The notes: generated by a model not told the origin, from the sequence alone. Counted from the first letter of the stretch, positions 8,806 to 17,677 are shown. The stretch is DNA of 64,000 nucleotides from Herbiconiux sp. (GCF_023264855.1 NZ_JAHFUW010000011.1:1-64000), one strand, 5' to 3'. Program-made: numbers and translations.

Positions 8806-10440
8806 TCAAACCGGCTCGCGCTGCCCCGTCGCGACGGACTCGGGAACTTCGCCGGCGCGGTACCGGGGCAGTCGGCTGGCGGGGATGATGGCCAGGGCGC
8901 TGACGCCGGCCAGAGCGATCAGGCCGATCTTGAGCGCGCGAAGCCGGGCGTCTTCGTTGAGCGCGATGGCCGAATCGACCTGCTCCGGCGTGGCATCCGT
9001 TCCGCTCAGCACGTCACGGAGACGATCGTTGCTCACGAAGTTGACGCTGTCGAGGTCGACCTGCGACACGACCGAGGGCGGCAGGTCCACGGTCGTGGCG
9101 AGAGCGGCGGCTACGTTCGCGCTCAGGATGCCGACCAGAAGTGCGCCGGCGACGGCTGTGCCGACCGCGGAGGCGAGGTTCTGGGTGGTGCCGCGCACGG
9201 AGCCGACGTCGCCGGCGAGTTCCTTCGGTGAGGCCGTGACGAGCACATTGAACACGAGGGTGACGAGCGCGCCCTGCCCGACACCGAAGACGAACAACCC
9301 GAGGATGGTCGGCAGCGTCTCCCAGTTGTTCGTCACGACGACGGAGAGCCAGACGAGCGCGATCGTCGTGAGCACGAAGGAGAACATCCCGATGGCTCGC
9401 GGCGAGAAGCGGCCGTAGAACCGCACGACGAGCGTCGCGGTCACGAAGACGGTGAGGTTGAACGGCAGCATCGCCAGGGAGGTGTCGAACGGGGTTCGGC
9501 CCTGCACGATCTGGATGTAGAGCGGCACGGTGAAGTTGAGCGCCGCCTCCATCAGCACGACGATGAACATCGCGTAGATCGCGGCTCGTTCTCGGGACGA
9601 CCCGAAGACGGACAGGCTGACCAGCGGAACCTTCCCCGCTTTGGTGCGCCTCCGGGTCCAGGTGAAGAACAGCTGCACGGCGATCACGCCGAGCACGATC
9701 AGGATCGGCGCCGGCGAGAGACCCGCCACGTCGAAGGGCGCGCCGGGCCCCGCCTGGAGCAGACCCCAGCTGTTGAGGTTGTTGACGCCGAGTGTCAGCA
9801 TCACGATTCCCGCGCCGATGATGAGAGCGGCGACGACGTCGATCTTGACCTCGGGATTGCCCTTCGCCGAGTGCAGCCGGAAGCTCAGGATGAAGACCGC
9901 GACGGCGAGCACCAGAACGATGATGAACACCTGGCGCCAGCCGACCAGGGTGGCGAGGGTGCCGCCGATCAGGAAGGCGCTCACACCGGCGAGGGCCCGC
10001 GCCGACCCCAGCGATCCGATCGCCGTCGCCTGCTGCGCCCCGCGGTAGTTCTCGGCGATCAGAGCCACCAGAGACGGCACGATGATCGCGGCGGATGCCC
10101 CGGCGAGGGCCTGCGCGAAGATGACCCACCCCACCGAAGGAGCCAGGATCATCGTCAGTGCCGACGCGGCGAAGAGCACCACAACGACCCGGAAGACCGT
10201 CACCCAGCCCACCCGCTGACCGATCTTCGCGCCGACCATGACGAGGGCCGCGACGACCAGTCCGTAGGTGACGATGGCGGTGCTGACATCGGTGGGTGGC
10301 ACACCGAAGTCGGCCACCATCCCGCCGAGCGACACGGGCAGCGCGGAGACGTTGAACGACATCAGGATCTGGGCGAGGAAGAGCCCCACCATCGGCACCC
10401 AGGAGGTTCGTGCGGGCGAGCTCGTTTCGGGACCGGTCAT
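8806..10440 (-). CDS. MFS transporter, DHA2 (14-TM) drug/proton antiporter type
   Basis: 544 residues with about fourteen hydrophobic helices. MFS features include the paired GLFLAQILMSFNVSALPVSLGGMVADF first helix, a motif A-like GAKIGQRVGWVTVFRV, and FALAGASAAIIVPSLVALIAE-type motif C positions near residues 110-130. DHA2 proteins extrude drugs, dyes or metabolites using the proton gradient. The ATG at 10440 overlaps the stop of the upstream glutaminase gene (ATGA), so the two are translationally coupled. That pairing might suggest export of a Glu/Gln-related compound, or might simply be an acid-stress unit; the sequence does not decide. Confidence 0.9.
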   Translation of the reverse strand: MTGPETSSPARTSWVPMVGLFLAQILMSFNVSALPVSLGGMVADFGVPPTDVSTAIVTYGLVVAALVMVGAKIGQRVGWVTVFRVVVVLFAASALTMILAPSVGWVIFAQALAGASAAIIVPSLVALIAENYRGAQQATAIGSLGSARALAGVSAFLIGGTLATLVGWRQVFIIVLVLAVAVFILSFRLHSAKGNPEVKIDVVAALIIGAGIVMLTLGVNNLNSWGLLQAGPGAPFDVAGLSPAPILIVLGVIAVQLFFTWTRRRTKAGKVPLVSLSVFGSSRERAAIYAMFIVVLMEAALNFTVPLYIQIVQGRTPFDTSLAMLPFNLTVFVTATLVVRFYGRFSPRAIGMFSFVLTTIALVWLSVVVTNNWETLPTILGLFVFGVGQGALVTLVFNVLVTASPKELAGDVGSVRGTTQNLASAVGTAVAGALLVGILSANVAAALATTVDLPPSVVSQVDLDSVNFVSNDRLRDVLSGTDATPEQVDSAIALNEDARLRALKIGLIALAGVSALAIIPASRLPRYRAGEVPESVATGQREPV

Positions 10441-11456
10441 GATGAGGACTCCCTCTGTGGTGCGGAGGCGAATGGTGCGGAGGCGAAGATGTTCAGTCCC
10501 AGCGCCCGGGACAGGTAGGCCGTGGCGATCTGCCCACGCACGCTGTTGCCGGCGTCGTCTAAGCGCGGCGCATACGTTCCCACGCCGACCTTTCCCGGTG
10601 CGATCGTGACGAGGCCGCCCGCCACACCCGACTTGCCGGGCAGGCCGATCTCGAACAACCACTCCCCCGATCCCTCGTACAAACCGTTCGCCGCGAGCAC
10701 GGCGAGAGTGTCCCGGCAGACGTCCGCGGAGACGACCCGCTGGCCGGTCACCGGATTCACCCCGCCGTCGGCGAGCGTCGCCGCCATCACGGCGAGATCG
10801 CCCGCGTCGACGGAAAGAGCGCACTGCCGGGTGTACACATCCACGACGCCCTCCGGATCGCGGTCGATGCGACCGTAGCTCTGGAGCAGCCGGGCGATCG
10901 CGCGGTTGCGCAGGTTCGTCTCCGATTCGGAGCGGTAGACCTCGTCGTCCAGCTCGAGCGGGCGGCCGGCGAAGCGCGACAGCCCGTCGCGCACGGCCTC
11001 CCACTGCGCGTCGGCATCCTCTCCCGGCATCAGAGCCGTGGTGGCGATGGCCCCCGCGTTGACCATCGGATTCATCGGATGCCCGTCGTTCAGCTCGATG
11101 GCGATGACCGAGTTGAAGGCGAGCCCGGTGTTGTTCACGCCGACGACCTCGAGCACCCGTTCGTGGCCGAGCTGTTCCACGACGAGCGCGTAGACGAAGG
11201 CCTTGGAGATCGACTGGATCGAGAAGCGCATGCGGGTGTCGCCGATGTCGTGCCGAACACCGTCCACACCGACCACGCACACCCCGAACGCCTCGGGATC
11301 GGCCGCCGCGAGCACGGGGATGTAGTCGGCGACGCGCCCCTCGCGGTGTCGCAGTGCGCGGGTGTGCGCCGCCTCGAGTATCCGGTCGACCTGAGGTGCT
11401 TCGGGAACCCGGCCCGTGCTGACGGATTGCACGACATCAGCAGCATCCACGTCCAT
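10437..11456 (-). CDS. glsA: Glutaminase A (serine-dependent beta-lactamase fold)
   Basis: Predicted to hydrolyse L-glutamine to glutamate and ammonia in the cytoplasm. 339 residues, against about 300-330 for the family. Visible motifs: GRVADYIPVLA near the N-terminus, the catalytic SxxK within RFSIQSISKAFVYAL, NNTGLAFNSVIAIE, HPMNPMVNAGAIAT, and near the C-terminus SGEWLFEIGLPGKSGVAGG with the catalytic-site Ser/Gly loop. No STAS or ankyrin extension is present. It is the first gene of a two-gene unit with the MFS transporter. Ammonia from glutaminase can counter acid stress in bacteria, which is a possible but unproven role here. Confidence 0.93.
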   Translation of the reverse strand: MDVDAADVVQSVSTGRVPEAPQVDRILEAAHTRALRHREGRVADYIPVLAAADPEAFGVCVVGVDGVRHDIGDTRMRFSIQSISKAFVYALVVEQLGHERVLEVVGVNNTGLAFNSVIAIELNDGHPMNPMVNAGAIATTALMPGEDADAQWEAVRDGLSRFAGRPLELDDEVYRSESETNLRNRAIARLLQSYGRIDRDPEGVVDVYTRQCALSVDAGDLAVMAATLADGGVNPVTGQRVVSADVCRDTLAVLAANGLYEGSGEWLFEIGLPGKSGVAGGLVTIAPGKVGVGTYAPRLDDAGNSVRGQIATAYLSRALGLNIFASAPFASAPQRESSS

Positions 11457-11596
11457 AGCGCCTCCCGATTCAGAACCTCGACACCGTCCCTGGCGGAGTG
11501 AACGACGTCAGCGAACGGTTACCGTGCCCGACGATCACAAGATAGGCCCTCTCCGGCCATCCATTCCAGATGTGTCACGAAAATGCCGTCAAACAG

Positions 11597-11612
11597 TACA
11601 GCCACTGCTGTA
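11597..11612. promoter_or_regulatory. Palindromic operator at the promoter of the CmtR-like gene
   Basis: TACAGC and GCTGTA form a perfect 6-bp inverted repeat around the 4-base centre CACT. The last bases run into TATCGT (11611-11616), a plausible -10 hexamer seven bases before ATG 11624, so the transcript may be leaderless. ArsR-family sensors repress by binding such dyads over their own promoter. The assignment rests on position and symmetry only. Confidence 0.6.
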
Positions 11613-11623
11613 TCGTCGAGATC

Positions 11624-11977
11624 ATGCTCACGATCAGCACTCGTCTCGACGTCATGAACCGGCTCGGCCGAGCCATGGCCGATCCGACCCGATCGCGCAT
11701 CCTGATGCTGCTGCTGGAGCGGCCCGCCTACCCCGCCGAGATCGCTCAGGCGCTCGAGCTGACCCGCCAGAACGTGTCCAACCACCTGTCGTGCCTCCGC
11801 GACTGCGGCATCGTCGTGGCCGAACCCGAAGGCAGACAGCACCGCTACGAGATCGCCGACGCCCACCTCGCGAAAGCGCTCGACGACCTCGTGGGGGTCG
11901 TGCTCGCCGTCGACGCCTCCGCCCCGTGCAACGACGACGCCTGCACCGTCTCCGGATGCTGCGAGGTCACGTCGTGA
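11624..11977 (+). CDS. cmtR: ArsR/SmtB-family metal sensor, CmtR-like (Cd/Pb type)
   Basis: Winged-helix repressor of 117 residues starting at ATG 11624. The body (RLGRAMADPTRSRILMLLL, YPAEIAQALELTRQNVSNHLSCLRDCGIVVAEPEGRQHRYEIADAHLAKALDDLV) closely resembles Mycobacterium tuberculosis CmtR as I recall it. It includes the two cysteines in the recognition helix, HLSCLRDCG, which with a C-terminal Cys bind Cd(II)/Pb(II) in CmtR. The C-terminus here supplies Cys in APCNDDACTVSGCC. Metal binding should release it from DNA. It overlaps the cation transporter by four bases, giving a sensor-exporter operon. Confidence in the family is high; that in the metal is moderate. Confidence 0.88.
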   Translation: MLTISTRLDVMNRLGRAMADPTRSRILMLLLERPAYPAEIAQALELTRQNVSNHLSCLRDCGIVVAEPEGRQHRYEIADAHLAKALDDLVGVVLAVDASAPCNDDACTVSGCCEVTS

Positions 11978-12714
11978 CGACGACGGCCGACCACCGGGGC
12001 CGTGAGCGGAAGGCGGTCCTGCAGAAGCGCATCCGTCTGATCGTCGCCGTCACGATCGGCTACAACCTGATCGAGGCGGTCATCGCGATCGCGGCCGGAA
12101 CCGCCGCCTCGTCGGGCGCGCTGATCGGATTCGGCCTCGATTCGACCATCGAAGTGCTCTCCGCCGCGGCCGTCGCCTGGCAGTTCAGCCGCCGGGATCC
12201 CGAGCGCTGGGAGAAGGGCACCTTGCGCGTGATCGCGCTCGCGTTCTTCGCGCTCGCGCTCTACGTCGGCGCCGGCGCGGTGCTCACCCTCACCCGGGCG
12301 GCCGACGTCGAGCACAGCACCGTGGGCATCGCGCTGACCGCGCTCAGCGTCGTCATCATGCCGTTCCTCTCCCTCGCGGAGCGGCGCGCCGGCCGTGAGC
12401 TGAGTTCGGCGACCGCGATCGCCGACTCGAAGCAGACGCTGATCTGCTCCTACCTCTCCGCGGCCGTCCTGCTCGGGCTGCTGCTGAACACGCTCTTCGG
12501 ATGGTGGTGGGCCGATCCGATCGCCGCGCTCGTGATCGTCGTCTTCGCGGTGCGCGAGGGGATCGAGGCGTGGAAAGGCGACGCCTGCGCCACGTCGGTC
12601 GGGATGCTCCTGGACGACGACGACGACCACCACCACGACGACGGCCACCACCGCCACGACCATGCCCGCCACGACGACCACGACCACGACGGCCGCGAGA
12701 TCGCTGACCGCTGA
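11974..12714 (+). CDS. Cation transporter (CDF-like) with His/Asp-rich C-terminal tail
   Basis: Membrane protein of 246 residues. GTG 11974 overlaps the stop of the CmtR-like gene. About six hydrophobic helices carry acidic metal-site positions: GLDSTIEVLSAAAVAWQF in the second helix, ATAIADSKQTLICSYLSAAVL later, and WWWADPIAALVIVVFAVREG near the end. This pattern is that of the cation diffusion facilitator-related transporters found beside CmtR genes. The last roughly 33 residues are almost only Asp and His, a likely cytoplasmic metal-chelating tail. It probably exports Cd/Pb/Zn-type divalent metal by proton antiport. Confidence 0.87.
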   Translation: MTTTADHRGRERKAVLQKRIRLIVAVTIGYNLIEAVIAIAAGTAASSGALIGFGLDSTIEVLSAAAVAWQFSRRDPERWEKGTLRVIALAFFALALYVGAGAVLTLTRAADVEHSTVGIALTALSVVIMPFLSLAERRAGRELSSATAIADSKQTLICSYLSAAVLLGLLLNTLFGWWWADPIAALVIVVFAVREGIEAWKGDACATSVGMLLDDDDDHHHDDGHHRHDHARHDDHDHDGREIADR

Positions 12715-12740
12715 GGGCCAGGCGGCGATGCGAGCCCCGA

Positions 12741-13118
12741 TCAGCCTGCCGCGGGGCGCGAGAACAGGTTCAGCAGATTCCCGTCGGGATCGCGGACGAG
12801 CGTGGAGCGATTGCCCCACGGCATGGTGGCCGGCTCCAGCACGACGTCGGTAAGCGACTCGCGCAGCCGCTCGAACTCGGCATCGACGTCGTCGACCAGG
12901 AACTCCAGGATGACCGAGTCGTTGTGCGCCGGCTTCGGGGCCCGGTCGCCGAGCATCGCCACCGTCGCGGTGCTGCCGATCGCGAGCACACCGGTCGCGG
13001 TGCGGAACTCGGCGAAGACCGGAGCCGGTCGACTGGCGGTGACTTTTGTGACGAGCTCGTAGAAGGCGACGAGTCGGTCGACGTCGTCGGTGATGATGCG
13101 CACGGAGGCGAATTCCAT
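12741..13118 (-). CDS. VOC-family (glyoxalase/bleomycin-resistance fold) protein
   Basis: 125 residues from ATG 13118, which has GAAAGG six bases upstream; the longer in-frame start at 13181 has none. The paired beta-alpha-beta-beta-beta units of the vicinal oxygen chelate fold are evident: MEFASVRIITDDVDRLVAFYELVT at the start, VILEFLVDDVDAEFERL in the middle and the terminal STLVRDPDGNLLNLFSRP. Such proteins are glyoxalases, dioxygenases or drug-binding proteins, and no substrate can be read here. It lies downstream of the WYL regulator on the same strand, with a candidate operator between them. Confidence 0.85.
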   Translation of the reverse strand: MEFASVRIITDDVDRLVAFYELVTKVTASRPAPVFAEFRTATGVLAIGSTATVAMLGDRAPKPAHNDSVILEFLVDDVDAEFERLRESLTDVVLEPATMPWGNRSTLVRDPDGNLLNLFSRPAAG

Positions 13119-13175
13119 GATGGTCCTTTCGCAGGGGCCGGATGCCCCGGTCCAGACCATCCTGCGCCGCGTTCG

Positions 13176-13191
13176 CGACACCGTCCTGTCG
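13176..13191. promoter_or_regulatory. Candidate WYL-regulator operator upstream of the VOC gene
   Basis: CGACA and TGTCG form a perfect 5-bp inverted repeat with a 6-base spacer, 58 bases before the VOC start at 13118. It resembles the GACAG…CTGTC dyad at the second WYL/VOC pair (50776-50798). Five-base arms are short and chance is possible; the case rests on similar placement at both loci. Confidence 0.35.
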
Positions 13192-13208
13192 GTGTTCCGC
13201 GCCGGTGC

Positions 13209-13943
13209 TCAGGCCGTCTCTCCCCCATCGCCCCGTGCGCGGCCCACCGGCCGGAGGTGTCCGTACGCGATGTCCAGATCGCCGGCGCTCAGCATCCGCT
13301 CGGGCGCACGCTCGCCCGTCGGCTCGGCCTCGGCGATGCGATCACCGCGAAACGCTCGCACCCCGTTCCGCAGCCGGCACCACGCGATGAGGTACCAGTC
13401 ACCGCCTCGGCCGACGAATCCCAGCGGCTCGACCTCGCGCACGGTCCGCTCGCCCGCTCGATCGCGGTAGGTCAGGCGCAGCACCCGCCCGGCGGCCAGA
13501 ACCTCGCCCCGCACCGCCGGAGTATCCGGAGCCGCGCCTTCCCCCTCACCGATCTCCTCGAGAAGGTACACGCGCCGGGCGAGCTCGGCGGTTCGCTGCA
13601 GACGGCGTTCGTCCATCACCGCGCTGACCTTGCGAAGAGCGGATGCGCCGGCATCCCGGAACGGACTGCCCGAGAGCATACCGAGACCGACGGTGACGGC
13701 CAGGGCCTCTTCGACCGTGAAGCCCAGAGGCGCCAGGGTGTGCGACGCGTCGATCGCGTACCCGCCCCGGCGGCCGTTCTGCGCCCAGATCGGCACGCCC
13801 GACTGCTGGAGCGCGGAGAGGTCGCGTTCGATGGTGCGCGAGCTCACCTCGAAACGGTGAGCGAGCCAGGCGGCGCTGCGCGGCTGCGGTGCGACCGCGC
13901 GCAGTTCCTCGACCAGGGCGTAGAGGCGATCGGTGCGGTTCAC
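13209..13943 (-). CDS. YafY/DeoR-type transcriptional regulator with WYL domain
   Basis: 244 residues. The N-terminal helix-turn-helix is RSAAWLAHRFEVSSRTIERDLSALQQSGVPIWAQNGRRGGYAI (about 22-64). The WYL domain follows, with RLTYRDRAGERTVREVEPLGFVGRGGDWYLIAWCRLRNGVRAFRGDRI near residues 150-205; WYL reads here as WYL itself in GDWYLIAW. WYL domains sense small ligands or nucleic acid. The gene lies 90 bases upstream of the VOC gene on the same strand, a pairing seen again at 49.8-51.2 kb. Confidence 0.9.
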   Translation of the reverse strand: MNRTDRLYALVEELRAVAPQPRSAAWLAHRFEVSSRTIERDLSALQQSGVPIWAQNGRRGGYAIDASHTLAPLGFTVEEALAVTVGLGMLSGSPFRDAGASALRKVSAVMDERRLQRTAELARRVYLLEEIGEGEGAAPDTPAVRGEVLAAGRVLRLTYRDRAGERTVREVEPLGFVGRGGDWYLIAWCRLRNGVRAFRGDRIAEAEPTGERAPERMLSAGDLDIAYGHLRPVGRARGDGGETA

Positions 13944-14055
13944 ACCTCGACCCTAGCCATCGCTGCCGCTCCCCCCGGTCGGGGGATGCTGGCTTCCGCG
14001 CGACTTTGACAGACTCGGGGTGGCGCACCGCCGCGCCGACTGGGGGGACACGCAC

Positions 14056-16041
14056 TTGCACGCTGCACGACACACCACGACCACGCCTCCGGAACCGAGA
14101 GCACCGGGGCGTGCTCGGTTCATCGCGGCGGCGACGGCGCTCGTCGTCGCGTCCGTCGGCCTGATGGCCGCGTCTCCGGCGACAGCGGCACCCGCGACCC
14201 CACCCGTGCCGGCCGGCGTGTACCTCGAGTCGACGTGGGTCGTGCCGGGCGGCACCGCCTGGGTCGACTTCGTCGGAGACACCGGATGCGAGCGTCCCAC
14301 CGGCGCGGCCTTCCGCGACTCGGGCACGTCCGTCTCCACCCCGCTGGCCATCCAGGGGTTCGGGGAGGGATTCTGGGTCGATCGCGGCGTGGCGTTCGTG
14401 GACGCGGTCACCAACGCTCCCCTCCCCATCGGGGCCGGCGCCCCGGCGACCGGAACGATCGAGCTGACCTGTCCGCCCGTCGGCGCGGGTGCGAGCACCA
14501 CCGTCTCCCTGCCGATCACCGTGAGCACCGTCGCCCCGGCCTCGATCTACCACAGCCCCACCGCCTGGACCTGGTACACGCCGGGGGCACTGACCGCCGG
14601 CGCACTGGTGACGATCAACGCCCTCGGGTTCCGGCCCGGCGAATCGGTCACCGTCACCCTGACCAACGCGACCCGCTTCTCCGACACCGGGGTGTTCTCT
14701 TCGGCGACCCCTGCGGTCGTGACCGCCGACGGCGAAGGGGCGGTCACCGCCCAGGTGACGTTCCCTTCGGGCTGGACCGCCGGTGACGAGCTGGACGCCC
14801 TGGTGGCGGGCGCGAGCAGCCGCTACCTGCTGATCTCGGGCGACGGCGAACCGGTCAACGGCGACCCGACCCTCACGCTCAGCTCCGACGGCCTCGCCAT
14901 TCCGGGCGCAACCGTCACACTGGCCGGAGCCGGCTTCGTCGCCGGCGAGACGGTGGCCGTGGCGCTGCACTCCCCCACCGCTCGTGCCCTGCAGCTCGGT
15001 ACTCTCACGGCCGACGGCTCCGGAGCCATCGCGGGCGATGTCAGCGTGCCCCCCGGCGTCGCATCCGGCTCGTACCAGCTCTGGGCCGGGGCGAAGACCC
15101 TGAGTTACCACATCTACAACACGCCGATCCTGGTCGGCAGTTCGAGCCGCATCTCGGCGCCCGATCGCTTCTCCAACGCCGTGGAGATCGCCAAGGCCGC
15201 CTTCCCCGGCACGGCGCCCGTCGTCTACGTGGCGACCGGTCTCAACTATCCGGATGCCCTCGGCGCCGGTGCGGCCGCCTCGAACGCGGGAGGTCCGTTG
15301 CTGCTCACCACGCCGGCCGCGCTGCCGGCCGGCGTGAAGGCCGAGATCAAGCGTCTCGACCCTGACCAGATCGTGGTCGTCGGTGGCCCGAACTCGGTTT
15401 CCGATGCCGTCTTCACCGAGCTGAAGGCGCTGGCGCCGAACGTCGTGCGCCAGGGCGGCGCCGATCGGTACGAAGCCTCCCGCAACATCGTCGGCGGCCG
15501 GTTCGAGCACGCCACGACGGCCTTCCTGGCCACCGGTGCGAACTTCCCCGATGCGCTCAGCGCCACCAGCGCCGCTGCGAGCCAGAACGCCCCCGTCATT
15601 CTGGTACCCGGTTCGAACCCCTCGCTGGATGGCCCGACCCTCGCGCTGCTGACCAGACTCGGCGTGACCGACATCACCATCACCGGTGGGCCGAACTCCG
15701 TCTCCCCCGCGATCGAAGCGCAGCTGAAGTCGGCCTACGGCGCGAGCCACGTCACCCGGCTGGGCGGGGCAGACCGCTTCGAGGCCTCGGCGACCATCAA
15801 CAGCCGCTTCTTCGATTCCGCGAGCGAGGTGTTCCTGGCCACCGGCGGCAACTTCCCCGACGCCCTTGCCGGCGGGGTGCTCGCGGCCTCGAAGTCGGCG
15901 CCCCTGCTGGTGGTGCACGGCGATTGCGTGCCGGCCACGACGCTCGCCGCCATCCGTTCGTGGGGTGCGACGAAGATCACCCTGATCGGCGGACCTGCTT
16001 CGCTCGACCCGAAGGTGGCGACCCTGCGGCCCTGCGCCTGA
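14056..16041 (+). CDS. Secreted protein with three CWB2 cell-wall-binding repeats
   Basis: About 661 residues. TTG 14056 is preferred because GGGGGGA lies seven bases upstream; GTG 14020 is an in-frame alternative. Signal peptide: basic start, FIAAATALVVASVGLMAA, cut near ATAAPA. The middle (about 40-360) is beta-rich and Ser/Thr/Gly-rich with two similar Ig-like segments (GALVTINALGFRPGESVTV, GATVTLAGAGFVAGETVAV). The C-terminal 300 residues hold three CWB2 (PF04122-type) repeats, each with GxDRFxxA, ATGxNFPDAL and the ITGGPNSVS-like motif. CWB2 repeats bind cell-wall polymer non-covalently, so this is an exported wall-attached protein. It is a paralog of the gene at 34061. Confidence 0.88.
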   Translation: MHAARHTTTTPPEPRAPGRARFIAAATALVVASVGLMAASPATAAPATPPVPAGVYLESTWVVPGGTAWVDFVGDTGCERPTGAAFRDSGTSVSTPLAIQGFGEGFWVDRGVAFVDAVTNAPLPIGAGAPATGTIELTCPPVGAGASTTVSLPITVSTVAPASIYHSPTAWTWYTPGALTAGALVTINALGFRPGESVTVTLTNATRFSDTGVFSSATPAVVTADGEGAVTAQVTFPSGWTAGDELDALVAGASSRYLLISGDGEPVNGDPTLTLSSDGLAIPGATVTLAGAGFVAGETVAVALHSPTARALQLGTLTADGSGAIAGDVSVPPGVASGSYQLWAGAKTLSYHIYNTPILVGSSSRISAPDRFSNAVEIAKAAFPGTAPVVYVATGLNYPDALGAGAAASNAGGPLLLTTPAALPAGVKAEIKRLDPDQIVVVGGPNSVSDAVFTELKALAPNVVRQGGADRYEASRNIVGGRFEHATTAFLATGANFPDALSATSAAASQNAPVILVPGSNPSLDGPTLALLTRLGVTDITITGGPNSVSPAIEAQLKSAYGASHVTRLGGADRFEASATINSRFFDSASEVFLATGGNFPDALAGGVLAASKSAPLLVVHGDCVPATTLAAIRSWGATKITLIGGPASLDPKVATLRPCA

Positions 16042-16092
16042 TCCCGGCGCGGCCGCCGGGTTCGGTCGCGGCCGGCTCAGTCGCAGCCGGGC

Positions 16093-16794
16093 TCAGTCGC
16101 AGAGGTGGGCGATCGCCGTCGGCAGCGCGTCGATCGCCGACGACGACATCGAGGATGCCGCGCCGGCGGCCGCGGTGTGTGCCGCCTGGTCGAGCACGGC
16201 AGCGCATCCGGGGTCCGAGCGGTAGAGCTCGACCGCGCCGAGCGCCGGCACGAGCTCGCTCGTGATCCGGTCCAGGATCGGGCGCACCTCGGTGGCGAGG
16301 TCCGGTGCGGTGGCCGGCGCCGGCTGGGCGCCGCTCGCCCAGGCATCGAGCAGGCTCTGCTGCACCTGCTTGCTGGCTGCGATCTGGTCGGTGAAGACGA
16401 GGGACACGTAGCCGGCATCGGCGCCGACCTCGCTCGCCCGGGCCGCCGCCGCGTCGAGTACGGCCTTCTCCCGCGCTTCGTCGGTCACGGGCTGACCGCT
16501 GAACAGCTTCGAGGCCGCGACCGCGTCGCCGGTCGAGAGCCGCTCGAGCACGAGGGCGAGCACCGCGTCGAAGGCCGCCACCGGAACGGCGGATGACGGG
16601 GCAGCCGAGACCGCTGCTCCGGATGCTCCAGGCCCGGACGGAGCAGCCGTGGCCGTTTCCGACGTGCCGGCCCCCGCATCCGGAGCAGCGCCGGTGCATC
16701 CGGTGAGCAGCACCGTGGCGCACACCACGGTGCCGATGACGAGCGTCGAACGCGGGTGACGCGGGCCACCGGTCCCCCTGAATCCTTGGAGCAT
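16093..16794 (-). CDS. Predicted lipoprotein of unknown function
   Basis: 233 residues with a hydrophobic segment (STLVIGTVVCATVLLTGC) ending in the lipobox LLTGC near residue 33, then an Ala/Gly/Ser/Thr/Pro-rich linker (about 34-75). The rest is an Ala-rich, apparently helical domain with Leu and Val heptads and two cysteines (PGCAAVL and the C-terminal HLCD). I recognise no family. It converges on the CWB2 gene and is followed upstream by the divergent DUF202 pair. The N-terminal 16 residues before the hydrophobic stretch are long, so the true start may be slightly further in. Confidence 0.65.
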   Translation of the reverse strand: MLQGFRGTGGPRHPRSTLVIGTVVCATVLLTGCTGAAPDAGAGTSETATAAPSGPGASGAAVSAAPSSAVPVAAFDAVLALVLERLSTGDAVAASKLFSGQPVTDEAREKAVLDAAAARASEVGADAGYVSLVFTDQIAASKQVQQSLLDAWASGAQPAPATAPDLATEVRPILDRITSELVPALGAVELYRSDPGCAAVLDQAAHTAAAGAASSMSSSAIDALPTAIAHLCD

Positions 16795-16916
16795 CCCGTC
16801 AGCGTAGCGATCGGCGTGCGGATGCCGCGAGCCGGCGACCGCGACGGTGCTCGAGCCCGCCGGAGAACCTGCCGTCCGCGCGCGTCACGCCGGTCCGATG
16901 ACCATAATGGGGAGCG

Positions 16917-17300
16917 ATGAGCGAACACGACCTCCCCAGCGCGCGCCAGCGCTTTCCGGCGCGCGTTTTCGCGAGCGGAGAGGAGCCTGATCCGCGGTTC
17001 ACCCTCGCCAACGAGCGCACCTTCCTGGCCTGGATCCGTACCGCCCTCGCGCTGATCGCCGCCGGTGTCGCACTCGAAGCACTGGGACTCGGCCTCCAGC
17101 CAGGGCTCCGGCTGGCCGCCTCCCTGGTGCTGATCGTGGCCGGTGTCGCCACCCCGGTGCAGGCGTGGCTCGGCTGGATGCTGGCCGAACGCGCCCTCCG
17201 GCACGGCAGAGCGCTTCCCTCCCCCGCCCTCTCGCTGCCGCTCGGGATCGCCGTGGTGGTGGCCGGTGTGCTCGTGCTGCTCGGCATCCTGCTGGCATGA
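16917..17300 (+). CDS. DUF202 (YidH-type) membrane protein
   Basis: 127 residues. The start PDPRFTLANERTFLAWIRTALALIAAGVALEAL is the DUF202 signature (ANERTFLAWxRT), followed by two further helices (LAASLVLIVAGVATPVQAWLGWM and LPLGIAVVVAGVLVLLGILLA), three in all. DUF202 proteins are small inner-membrane proteins of unknown function, related to the domain appended to VTC polyphosphate proteins. The stop overlaps the next ATG (ATGA), coupling the pair. Confidence 0.87.
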   Translation: MSEHDLPSARQRFPARVFASGEEPDPRFTLANERTFLAWIRTALALIAAGVALEALGLGLQPGLRLAASLVLIVAGVATPVQAWLGWMLAERALRHGRALPSPALSLPLGIAVVVAGVLVLLGILLA

Positions 17301-17677
17301 CCGGGCCGGCCGCGGGGCTCCCTCTCTACGACACCGGATTGCAGCCCGAGCGCACCGCACTGGCCTGGCGTCGCACCGCGCTGGCGCTCGCGGGCGGTGC
17401 CCTCGTCGCGGTGCGCATCGTGCCCGCCGTCGTCGGCCCCTGGGCCTATCTGCCGACGGGGGCCGGGCTGGTGCTGGCCGTCGTGATCCTGGTTCTCGCC
17501 CATCGTCGGTACCGGCGCCTGCACCGGGCGCTCGTTGAGCACCACCAGCCCGATCGTCGGCCCGACGGCCGCCTGGTCGCGCTCACCGGGTTGGCGACCC
17601 TGCTGATCGGGGTTGCGGCGCTGGTGGTCAGCCTCGCCCTCGCGGGCGGGACGGACGCTCTGAACCGCCTGTTCTGA
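17297..17677 (+). CDS. Second DUF202 membrane protein of the pair
   Basis: 126 residues from ATG 17297 inside the stop of the previous gene. It carries LYDTGLQPERTALAWRRTALALAGGALVAVRIV, the other DUF202 subtype (QPERTxLAWxRT), with three predicted helices. The side-by-side arrangement of an ANERT-type and a QPERT-type protein is the common actinobacterial and proteobacterial order, suggesting a hetero-oligomer. Function is unknown. Confidence 0.87.
   Translation: MTGPAAGLPLYDTGLQPERTALAWRRTALALAGGALVAVRIVPAVVGPWAYLPTGAGLVLAVVILVLAHRRYRRLHRALVEHHQPDRRPDGRLVALTGLATLLIGVAALVVSLALAGGTDALNRLF

Noticed and set aside
8806..11280. One long frame joining the MFS transporter to the glutaminase region
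   Set aside because: The transporter begins at ATG 10440; upstream of it the same frame is a low-complexity Arg/Gly shadow of glutaminase, which is real in another frame.
13546..15918. Long open minus-strand frame (790 codons) across the CWB2 gene
   Set aside because: It runs antisense through the signal peptide and CWB2 repeats and through the WYL gene, is Gly/Arg-rich without motifs, and is typical of GC-rich antisense frames.
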